Shown in pieces: positions 36,701 through 48,700 of a stretch of DNA of 64,000 nucleotides (the stretch's first letter is position 1; every line of letters starts with the position of its first letter). Both the position numbers and the translations under genes were made by a program. Source of the stretch: Ctena decussata (lineage: Eukaryota; Mollusca; Bivalvia; Lucinida; Lucinidae); contig OZ022499.1 in NCBI GenBank assembly GCA_963989385.1, positions 51,759,757 to 51,823,756 on the forward strand. Reading direction: 5' to 3'. Under the pieces are notes generated by a model that made no database searches, was not told the origin of the DNA, and saw nothing but the letters and a program-made list of their open reading frames with translations.

Positions 36701-39700
36701 CCTGAACTTTTGTTCAGGCAAGATAAAAAGGGGGTCAACTATTGAGAGGTCTTGTTTGCACCCCTGGCCAACAAAACCCTTCCAAAATGGGGTCTACTCA
36801 TACAGGAATAATTTTGCTCCTATGGAAGCCAATTCCTTCCTTTAAGAGTTGACTTCCATTGAGAAAGAAGGCAGAAATGAATACAACAGAGCTGCTTCCC
36901 TTTGAAGTTTATCCATTAACCTTTACAAACTTAGTCTGCCCCTGATGGATCCAGAGACATTTTACTCCTATGGAAGCAAATTCTTTCCTTTAACAGTCAA
37001 TCCCAATTAAGACAGAAGGCAGAAATGAACAATATGACAGAGTTGCTTTCCCTTAAGGTTTATTGAACCACGACACGAGAAGGCCAACAAAGATGTTGTA
37101 CCCCCAGCTCAGACTCTGATCAGCCTGGGCTTTTGCCCAGTCTGATCAGGGCCTTCGCTGTCCGCATGGAGGTAGCTAAGTCGCTCAGCTACCCTTTAAG
37201 CACAAATCAAAGACTCTGATCAGACTGGGTGGATTTTGCTGGTTTTCTTGTGTCACAGCTCATATATTAACCTTTACAAATTTAGTCTGTCCCTGACGGA
37301 TCCTGAGATATACCTCATCGCATGCTACTAAACAAACAGAGCCCATTTGTGTAAAAAAATGTCATTAGTTAACCAGTTTTCACACTTGCATGCAAAAGCA
37401 GACATTTTTTTAGCAGACAATGTTTGCACAGTTACTGTATGTGTACTACAAGACTTAATGAATCAGTGACTAACAACTTTATTAAGCTACATACCTTAAT
37501 GACCCTAAAGTTTCGGACACCCAAAAGTTGGACAATTATTGTTTGAAAATTCATAGAAAGTGGATTTCACATAGCTTTTTGCATACAAATGACGCATAGT
37601 GAATGGCAAACATTGCAGACCCTGATCCAACTGCTCCTTGAGGAGCAGTTTGATCTGGGTCTACAATGTTTGCTCAGACCTGTCTGTCCAAATATTTAGG
37701 GTCATCACGGTATGCACTGACAATCAGAGCCAAGTCTGGCAGAAATTCACTCAATCATTCAATAATACTCACTTTCTTCACAATACTCACTCATTCAATA
37801 ATACTCACTTTCTTCACAATACTGCTTCACTCACTCATTCAATGATACTCACTTTCTTCATAATACTGCAAGGCACTTGACATTCTGTTCTGTAGGCGTT
37901 CTACTTTCTCTGGCTCTTTAAGGCCTTTTACCTCTACAAAACAGCAAACAGTATACAGTCAACTCCCGATATCTCAAACACTAATATCTCCAGGTATCTT
38001 CTTATATCAAAGAATATATTTCCTATTTTTATTTACATTTAAATTCTTTTCATCTCAAACTACTGACATCTCAATGAAAATTTTCTGGGACCAGAAAATT
38101 TACTTTGGGATATCAGTAGTTTGGGATGAACTTCTACTTTGAGATATCAAGAGTTGACTGTATATGATACCCTGAAATGGTTGATTTTTCTTGAGGGTTT
38201 TTCTTTTCTCCCTGGGAACCCTTGACTAATGATTTAGTTCAGCAAATGATTTTTTAAAGAACTCGGCAATGAAATTTAGATTTATTACCATGGCACCCAT
38301 GAGCACACTGTCTTTCACGACATGACACGAGAAAACCAACAAAGTGGCATATGTGCCCAGCAAAGACTCAGATCAGCCTGGGCATATGCCCAGGCTGATC
38401 TGAGAGTCTTCACTGTCCACATAAAGCTACTTTAGACTCTTAACTACCCTTTATATGCACAGCAAAGACTCTGATCAGACTGGGCTGCTGCCCAGGCTGA
38501 TCTGAGACCTCGCTGGGCGCACATGCCACTTATTTGGTTTTCTCGTGTTGTGGCTCATATAAGTTTCATCTTCCAGTACTCCATGAAAATTGGATGGACA
38601 CACGGCGCTACGTGCGTGCAACTATGGTTACAAACCGCTGAGCCACTTTGGGAACGTCCTTAGAATTGAACTGAACTCAACTGAACTCCATGAAAGAAGG
38701 TGTAACAGTGATAATTTAGGGATAATTTTCCATATATCTGAATAAAACCATAAATTGTGATCCCTCATTTGAACTGTCTCACCAAGAAGGTTCTAAATAG
38801 GGGTTACAACATATCGAGGGCTTTGCGCAAGACTAGCATAATTTCATATTTTGAATCTTTTCAGGAGAAGCAAACACTGATTATTACAGTGCTTACACAA
38901 TATATTACCATGAAATTTGATTCATATAAATAGACTGTGACAAGAACTGCATACATAATTCAATTTACAGTCAACTCCCGATATCTCTAACACTGATATC
39001 TCAATGTATCTTCTTATATCAAAGAATGTATTTTCTATTTCTATTTACATTTCAACTCCTGTTATCCGAAACTACTGATATCTCAAAGTAAATTTTCTGG
39101 TGCCAGAAAATTTACTTTGAGATATTGGTAGTTTGGGCTAAAGTTCGATTTCAAGATATCGAGAGTTGACTGTAATTTTTTTTTTTTGTTACATTAGGTA
39201 TTTGTGACTTAGACTTCTTTTGCACTGAAAAGTTTCGAGCAAGACTAGTTTAACTTGAGATAGACTACATTTATCTTACAATCCTTATCATACATACCTG
39301 ATGGACACAGAAGTATAGCAGACAGTAGAGCATATTCCACGTTAGTGACTTTTAATGATGAGAGAATTTCCCCCACATGTTGAAAATGCTGCAGCAGAAC
39401 CCGCAACATGGGAAACAGTTTCATCGTGAGTGCCTCCTCCTCTTTCGAATAGTTGAAATAATTATACGTCTTTGTTACTGGATCAAACACTTTCGACAGA
39501 AGAAGCAGAGTGATTGGATACACGGAGGCCTGAAGCAGACGTGACTGATCATGCACTGACAGTGTGCGGAAACCTGAAAATCAGATGGCATTGTCAGAGT
39601 ACTGGTCAGAACCACTAACCCATTGCACTCTGGGTATTTTTTGTCATCTGCTGAAATTGTTGTCTGCATCAAAAATCAAGAATATTTTGACAATATTGGT

Positions 39701-42700
39701 CTGACTAACTCTTGTAGAAATGATGGCTAGGCAGTAAACAGTTTGGATCTCAGATCAGGCCACACATTTGTGTGGCCTGATCTGGATCCAAACTGTTTGC
39801 CAAGATTCCCCTAAAGGGGTATCCTGAATGGAATGGATTAAGAAAGGTTAAAAAAAAATTCTGAAGTAACTTCATCTTACAAAATTACACCAAAAGCTAA
39901 ATGATAGCCAGAGCTCCAGATAGGTTGGGGTTTTGCAGATAATTTTGAGACCTCAACCAAAATATATGCTGTGAACCCTCATTAGAATGGTCTCATCAAG
40001 ACATAGAACTGTCTCACCAAAACATAGGTTGTGACCCCTCATTAGGAACTGTCTTGGTCACAACATAGTTGCTAAGTGTAACATGTTATGTCCGCTTATC
40101 TATGTTTTTTTTTTTTTTTTGCAATATGGTAAAATGAATAACTGCCCACTCTTTCTGTTTCAGTTTTGAGGGCAGAATGTGGGATTAAATCGTTTTAATT
40201 CCTGATCATTGTAATTGCCTAACATTTAACTTTGAATCCTGCTGGAGGCGGAAATCTTTTCAACCACAAATGAGATTCCATTGCACTGAGACTAAAAATA
40301 GTTATCACCAATATGACTGAAATACTACTGAAGAGACTGTTAAATTGCAAGTCATAAATCCATGCTCCAAGCAAGTGGGCTAGCCCTTATGTTAGAATGA
40401 AATAAAAGCATCGTAAACGACTACGTAATACCCCGCCACTGCAAACCTTTCATAGCTTTTTTTTCATGATTGATAGGTGTTTTTTTTCACGTTTTTATAC
40501 ATGTATATATGCCCGTGGCAGGGGCAAATAACCCTGCTGGACTAAATTCTGGTTGTAAAATAAAGCTAATGTTACTCATATCATTGCTGTGAAATTTCAT
40601 AAAGATATAACAAAACTCAGATTTTATATGGATTTTTTTCATGATTTTATACATGTATATAGCCCTGTGCCAGGGGCAGATAACCCCTGGGGACAAAATT
40701 TTGATCATGACAGAAAGCTTTTATTATTTCGATAAGCTATAGCAATTTTCACGAAAATCACTTTCAACCCTGATTTTATACAGAATTTTTCATGATTTTA
40801 TACATGTATATAGCCCCGGGGCAGGGGAAGATAACCCTGGTGGACAAAATTCTGTGAACAACAGAAAAAAATATATTATTTCAATCATTTCTGTGAAATT
40901 TCATCATGATATTTCAAAGTGTAAAGGAATAACAGACCAAAAACTACTTTTGTGACACTGACAAGGGCAATAACTCTGTCATAAGATATCGACATTTGCC
41001 CATTTACAATCCGAACCGAGATATTCCCAAGACCAATTCATATGCCAAGTTTGAAGAAAATCTGTTAATAAATACTCAAGTTATCGAATGGAAACGAAGT
41101 GCTCACTGACGGACAGACAGACGTACGTACGACGGACGGACAGACACACGGACAGCGAGCGGGAAAACATAATACCCCGTCACTAACATGTGGCGGGGTA
41201 TAAAAAGATGAAATTTCATCATAATATTTCAAAGTGTAAAGGAATAACAGACCAAAAACTACTTTTATGACACTGACAAGGGCAATAACTCTGTCATAAG
41301 ATATCGAAATTTGCCCATTTACATTCCAACCGAGATATTCCCAAGACCAATTCATATGCCAAGTTTGAAGAAAATCCGTTAATAAATACTCAAGTTATCG
41401 AACGGAAACGAAGTGCTCACGGACGGACAGACAGACGTACGTACGACGGACGGACAGACACACGGACAGCGAGCGGGAAAACATAATACCCCATCACTAA
41501 CGTGTGGCGGGGTATAAAAAGTTGTATCAAATGAAAAGGGACTTTATGCCATGTGCTTAACAAGAAAACTCAAATCAGCCTGCATATTCTGCGTCGTCAA
41601 GTGACGCTGGCGTTTACGATGATTACGTCACAAAGATGGCAAAAATGACGTCAGTTTATGCACACAATACTTTGAGTAAAGAACCAAATGGCTGTCGTTG
41701 AAAGCGGAGCCTTGTTTCAAAATCAAAAAGAAACCTCTCAAGCTCTAAAATTACACATTTTAACAAGTTCTAAAGTTAAAACAAAACGTGATGTGCAAAA
41801 AACAGTATCTGTCATGGGTGTGAGGTGGGAATAGAAAAATCCGTCACTCAGGATCACTGTTAGGCATCACTCGGCAAGCCTTGTGATGCCGAACAGTGAC
41901 CCTTGTGACGGATTTTCCTATCCACACCTCATACCCATGAAAGATACTTATATTCTAGATCCTGGGGAATCTACAATGTGAAAACTGACTTGATTTAATT
42001 ACTCAGAAAGGCAGGCTGTTCTTAGTATTTACGACAAATTATGCAAATCGAATATTTTTCAGCCTAAATACTTGTGATTTATAGGTGGGGTTGGTGGTTA
42101 CTTGGGTAAAAAAAAATTCTTGACCCCAATTTCTTAATGCAGGCTCTTTTACCTGGAACATTCTTTGCAAATCGTATTGTTGTATAAGCATGTTGTGTAA
42201 AAGAATTCATCATACTGGCCCATGCAGTCTCATGAGAAGAGAAATCTTCCATTTTTTCTAATTTAAGTCCATGCTCTGCCTGAAACTAAGAAAAAAAAAA
42301 GAGTTCTCTCAAAACTATGAATGACCCCAACGCTACCATTTACTTTTTAAAGCATCAAAAAAGTTGAGAACAAAATTTACTTCAGCAAAATTTCAAAAAA
42401 TATTTTGTCTAAGCTATATTATATTAAGAACTAAAAGACTAGAGGGAAAACAGTGTAGATCCAGATGAGGTGGCTCATTATGAGCCACCTCATCTGGATC
42501 TATACTGTTTGCAAATTCAACTACTGTAACAGTGTATTTCCATTTTTGGCACTAGAAATTTTAAATGTGCTAAGTCCTAGGGCTGGGACGAGTACCCGGG
42601 TACCCAAGTCTCGTAGACCAATTACCCGGGTACATATTTACTACCCGTTACCCGAATGCTTATTATTATGTAATTTATGAGTATTCTATTTCAGTATAAT

Positions 42701-45700
42701 TCCAAGCAAATAAAGCAATGTTTTGTGTGCCTGTCTTATATAAATTGCCATCATAACTGCTAAGAAGTTTTTGTATATTATAATAGGGATATTTCTACAT
42801 TTTTGTGCCTTTCCCATGCATATCTAATCAAATGATATATACTTTACTTATTATTTGAGTTAAACATCATATTCTCTTACTGTGGACATGCTCAGAATGC
42901 TATGGTAACGGGCACCTAGGTATCCGCGGGTAAAAGCGACTCGGGTACCCTGGTATAAAATCTCTACCTGTCCCAGCCCTACTAAGTACCATACCAAAAC
43001 AGCACATCCCATACAGATCTCTAGACAACTTTATTCCAGAATACTCGCTTTACTACTAATCTATCGACGAATGCAACATACGGTTTTCCAGATGATCTGG
43101 AAAGTTGTAAGCTGAAGCAGTCACATCAAACAATCCACGACACTACTGTTTTCTTTTCATTTCAATTGTACAGCCAACCCTCTTTACAATGATACTCTTT
43201 ACAGCAACAAAATTCTTTATAACATCATTTTGATGCGCACAAAATGACTAAATTGTTTTAAATATGCATTCTTTACAACAACAAATTAAGCTTAACGTCA
43301 AAATGTTTTGGAACAAACGCTGTCGTTGTAAAGAGGGTCCACTGTAACTGTCGTATCTGATTAAATTTACTGATTTACATTGATAGCAGGTAGGTTTAAC
43401 GTACTATTTGCATATTTAAGGCCAATTTCATATTTAAAGCCAATCAGCATTTGTGTTGAGCTGCGAGTATGTTTCTTGCTCTGTTGAGCTGCAAGTATGT
43501 TTCTTGCTCGCAAAATGGGGGGCTCTTAATCAAGTTTAGTGACAGGTGATCGAACATTTTGCTGCAGACAAAAAAAGAAAATATAAAATGGCTTTGATAG
43601 TTTGTGGAATGTTTGTTCTTGACATTGCTGCAAGAATGACATGTTGCAATGGTTGATGGACCAGCAGTAAAATCTGTGAATCTGTAGAAAACAAGATTGG
43701 ACATTACTATGAAATAAACAGAGCTCTAGATAAGAGGGGTATTTTGATGATAATTGTGGGATAATTTTTCTTATTTCTCATTGAAACCATATGCTGTGAC
43801 CCCTCATCTGAACCGTCTCCCGAGATGATTCAGATGAGGGGTCACAACATATGTTTTTATGCAGAAATAACAAAAATTATCCTTGATTATCACCAAATAC
43901 TCCCTCTTATCTAGAGCTCTGAATTAATGAAGATTGACAATTTTCAGTGACTAGGCTTGAGACAGCTGGACAACACAGAAAACCCTAGACAGCTGTAAAA
44001 TTAAGATACCCTTGTTCAGTTGGTCAGAAAATGAGAGAGAAAAAAATGGCATCTATAGGAAAGTCGGATAAATTCGGAGAGCCGGTAAATTCGGACAGTG
44101 ACATTGTTTCCTTTATATGTCAGTTGTTTGGAATTTAAACAAAATTAAGTGGGATAGAATGGCTGCAACTTGGCCCGTAGTCCTGATGTTCAGCTTATCG
44201 GCATTAAAAAGCGCAAATAATATCGAGAGCATACCTGACTAGTTTCGTCCAATAGTATGGATTTCATCAGAGGATTTACAGCCTGCTTATGAGGCGATCT
44301 GCTCAGTATTTATAGCATCAGGGCGCCGGTATACCGGCGCCGATTGTGACGTCACCACCGGCCCCCGGGGGCCGGTTTTGTTTGCTGTATCACGTGACCG
44401 GCGCTGAGGAACCGGTGGGAAGGTCACACCGACCCTGGGGGGCCGGTGACGTGAATTACCGCCATATTGCCATTGTTACCTGACGAAACCACGTCCAAGT
44501 GTTGTCGTGAGAACCAGCGACATATGCGCCGCCATTTTTGTCCTTTTCAGAGTGATACTCGTCGGCAGTAACTTGTGGCTTAGTTTTTGACAAAAATGTC
44601 ATAATAATGAGCCGTAGTTAAGTAACACCCTCTCTCCTGTGGTTTCATGCAGACCTATTTTCGATCTGTCTTATCACGCCAATTTGCGAGATTCACCTAA
44701 AATGTAGGTATAGGACTTCTCAAGCTTTTTTACTCAGAGAAACATGTCACCACAATGAAAGTATTAAGCGTTTCTATCGGTCGCATATTCTCACGGTAAA
44801 TTGGAGTGGAAATCAAGTTTGAAAAACGTAAGAAATTGTGGCTGCAAACTCCAATTTACTCAAGAATATAGATCCTGACCGCATGGGATATGAAGCTATT
44901 TGACTGTATTGTTTGTCATTCCTGCCATGCTCGGCTTGTATATGCAAACGGCGTCAATTATAAGTCTAAATAAAACCTAAATGTTTGTACACTGCAGTGG
45001 ATAGGTATACAAGCAAATATTGCGAGTTACATGTGCCTACACATCACTGCTTTCTAGATGAAAACTGTCATCTTCAGTACCCGTATTGCATGCACTCAGC
45101 CGTCGGTCGGCTTTCTAAATAAGAAAGGTGATTCTTTCAAATGAGTGTACACGCAGACGAGCTACATTGTTGACTGTCTTACAACGCTTCTCCCATAATC
45201 CCATTCTCTCACATATTATGGGAGAAGCGTTGTAAGACAGTCAACAATGTAGCTTGTCTGCGTGTACACTCATTTGAAAGAATAACCTTTCTTATTTAGA
45301 AAGCCGACCGACGGCTGAGTGCATGCAATACGGGTACTGAAGATGACAGTTTTCATCTAGAAAGCAGTGATGTGTAGGCACATGTAACTCGCAATATTTG
45401 CTTGTATACCTATCCACTGCAGTGTACAAACATTTAGGTTTTATTTAGACTTATAATTGACGCCGTTTGCATATACAAGCCGAGCATGGCAGGAATGACA
45501 AACAATACAGTCAAATAGCTTCATATCCCATGCGGTCAGGATCTATATTCTTGAGTAAATTGGAGTTTGCAGCCACAATTTCTTACGTTTTTCAAACTTG
45601 ATTTCCACTCCAATTTACCGTGAGAATATGCGACCGATAGAAGCGCTTAATACTTTCATCGTGGTGACATGTTTCTCTGAGTAAAAAAGCTTGAGAAGTC

Positions 45701-48700
45701 CTATACCTACATTTTAGGTGAATCTCGCAAATTGGCGTGATAAGACAGATCTAAAATAGGTCTGCATGAAACCACAGGAGAGAGGGTGTTACTTAACTAC
45801 CGCTCATTATTATGACATTTTTGTCAAAAACTAAGCCACAAGTTACTGCCGACGAGTATCACTCTGAAAAGGACAAAAATGGCGGCGCATATGTCGCTGG
45901 TTCTCACGACAACACTTGGACGTGATTTCGTCAGGTAACAATGGCAATATGGCGGTAATTCACGTCACCGGCCCCCCAGGGCCGGTGTGACCTTCCCACC
46001 GGTTCCTCAGCGCCGGTCACGTGATACAGCAAACAAAACCGGCCCCCGGGGGCCGGTGGTGACGTCACAATTGGCGCCGGTATACCGGCGCCCTGATGCT
46101 ATAAATACTGAGCAGATCGCCTCATAAGCAGGCTGTAAATCCTCTGATGAAATCCATACTATTGGACGAAACTAGTCAGGTATGCTCTCGATATTATTTG
46201 CGCTTTTTAATGCCGATAAGCTGAACATCAGGACTACGGGCCAAGTTGCAGCCATTCTATCCCACTTTTTGACAAGTCTTTTACCTTGGCCCCTAGCTCC
46301 TGATGTTCCATGCCGTCCAAATGGAGAATCCAATGACCTTGTGAGATTGCAAAAGATTCCCTCTTTAACAGGAGGAGAAAATAATGACAACCAGTCATAC
46401 CGACGGCACTCACACCACCATCTTATTCTCAAATAACACACATATGTGAGAGAATGGGATTATGGGAGAAGCGTTGTAAGACAGTCAACAGTGTAGCTCG
46501 TCTGCGTGTACACTCATTTGAAAGAATAACCTTTCTTATTTAGAAAGCCGACCGACGGCTGAGTGCATGCAATACGGGTGCTGAAGATGATAGTTTTCAT
46601 CTAGAAAGCAGTGATGTGTAGGCACATGTAACTCGCAATATTTGCTTGTATACCTATCCACTGCAGTGTACAAACATTTAGGTTTTATTTAGACTTATAA
46701 TTGACGCCGTTTGCATATACAAGCCGAGCATGGCAGGAATGACAAACAATACAGTCAAATAGCTTCATATCCCATGCGGTCAGGATCTATATTCTAGAGT
46801 AAATTGGAGTTTGCAGCCACAATTTCTTACGTTTTTAAAACAAAATTAACTTGGCAAACAGTGAAAATCCAGATGAAACGGCTCATTATCTGGATTTTCA
46901 ATGTTTGCAATGGTATGTCCGAATTTACCCGCTGTCCGAGATTACCAGACTCCACTCTACTTCTCCATTGTTATAAAAATGACAAACATCATTATTATAT
47001 GATCTAAAAATAAACTGATTTTCATTGGTGCAGAATGTGAGTAATACCGCTTGACATACTTGATGTCTACTGGCTTGGGTTTTTCCAATGTGACATTACT
47101 GTCTAAAATTAGAATCCCTAAATTTTTTGCAGACTTACAACCCCAATATTTGGCACTGTCATTCAATCATTCTGTGGGTCCGAGAACCAGTGATGTTTTT
47201 AAGCCAAAGTTTCATAATGTCCAATTTCATGCAAACATTACAAAGGTCATATAAATTAGCAGAGAGGGGGCAATGCCCTCGTGCAATTTGATGTATCGTA
47301 ATGTCTATCGGCAAAATTCTGTTGTCCAGATAGGCAATAGGAAAGTTTTTTGATATAATAAAACAATTGTTGACTAATAAACCATTTCGCATGATGTGAT
47401 GTCAACCAGAGAATACCAATACTGACCTCTGCTGTTGCATCAGTCAATATTGGTATTCTCTGGTTGACATCACATCATGTCCAATGCCTCAATAGTTCGT
47501 AATTTTATAAAGTCATACCCTTGGATCCATGTATCTATTTTTAAAATTAACTTTCACATCTTCAACCATAAATTTGCCATTGTGGATAAAGTCTGTGTCA
47601 AAAACCTGAAATACAAACAAAAGTTGAATGGGACCTGCACACCTAAAAATGTGACAACAATAATATTTGCATACATGCATATCCCACATGTAAGAAAGTT
47701 TGTAAAAACTGTCATTTTCTGGAGGTTGTTGCACATTTTGTAAACCTTTGCATTTATTATACAGCCGCATTACTGAAGAGCAAATTCTTTCCTTCAAGAC
47801 TTAACCTTCATTCAGGCCCAGATGTTATAAAACTTGAAGACATTCTCAAACTCGAAATAAAGCACACTGACTGGCTGCTTCCGAGTACATGCTCCGAAGC
47901 AGCCAATCAGTGTGCTTTATTTTGAGTTTGAGATTAGTCTCAAGTTTTATAACCTCAAACCCAGGATGGTGGCAAAAAAAAGAAAATGGCAAAGTTGCTT
48001 CCCCTGAAAATGTACCCATTCATCTTCACAGTTTGTCGAGTCTGTTTTTGATAAACACCCCTGCTCTAATAAACGTCCCCTGCCTCTTTTCTAAAAATAC
48101 TATTATATTAACTTGCATGAAATCCTGTTTTTTTTTCTCTGGGTGAAGTAGCTCTTTGAAACAGGGTCTACTCTTGAAGGAAAGAATTTGCTCCTACAAG
48201 AGCAAGTTCTTTTCTTTATGAGATGAACCCTACTGAGAACCGAGGCATAAAGGAGGTGATCAGAGTTGCTTCCTTTGAAAGTATACCCATGATTCACCTT
48301 AATACTGTTTATTATAGATATGGGAGTGGCTGAGTTACTATACTTTATTATGCTCTAAATAACACCCCTCTATCATAAAATGCAATGCCCCCAGCGTGTT
48401 TAATAGGATTAATATGGTACCTTACTGTTAGCAGACCTTGATATGACTAAACCTTGATTTCTATGGGCAAATTGATTGATAGATTGATTTGTTGCTTAAC
48501 GTCCACGGTAAACAGCTATGGTCATGTCGGGACGGTCATTTAACTTAACCACACTTTTCCTGGGCAGGCTTAGACCTCCTAAGCGGTTAACCAGTACTAA
48601 GTGCACATACTTTCACCAGTAATTGACAACTGCCCTTCTTGAATCAGCGGAAGGAGAAACAAGGTTGGCAAAATGCCGGCAAATATGAGTATTTTCCATG

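Noticed and set aside
46172..46441. Overlapping 84- and 89-codon ORFs on both strands at the palindrome edge
   Set aside because: They cross the end of the right arm into unrelated sequence, have no recognisable motif, and each is the shadow of the other.
47555..47797. Extension of receptor exon 7 upstream as a longer 94-codon reading frame
   Set aside because: The frame continues upstream of the acceptor TTTGTATTTCAG, but exon 6 ends in phase 0 and joins at 47605. The upstream residues fall in degraded family D sequence.
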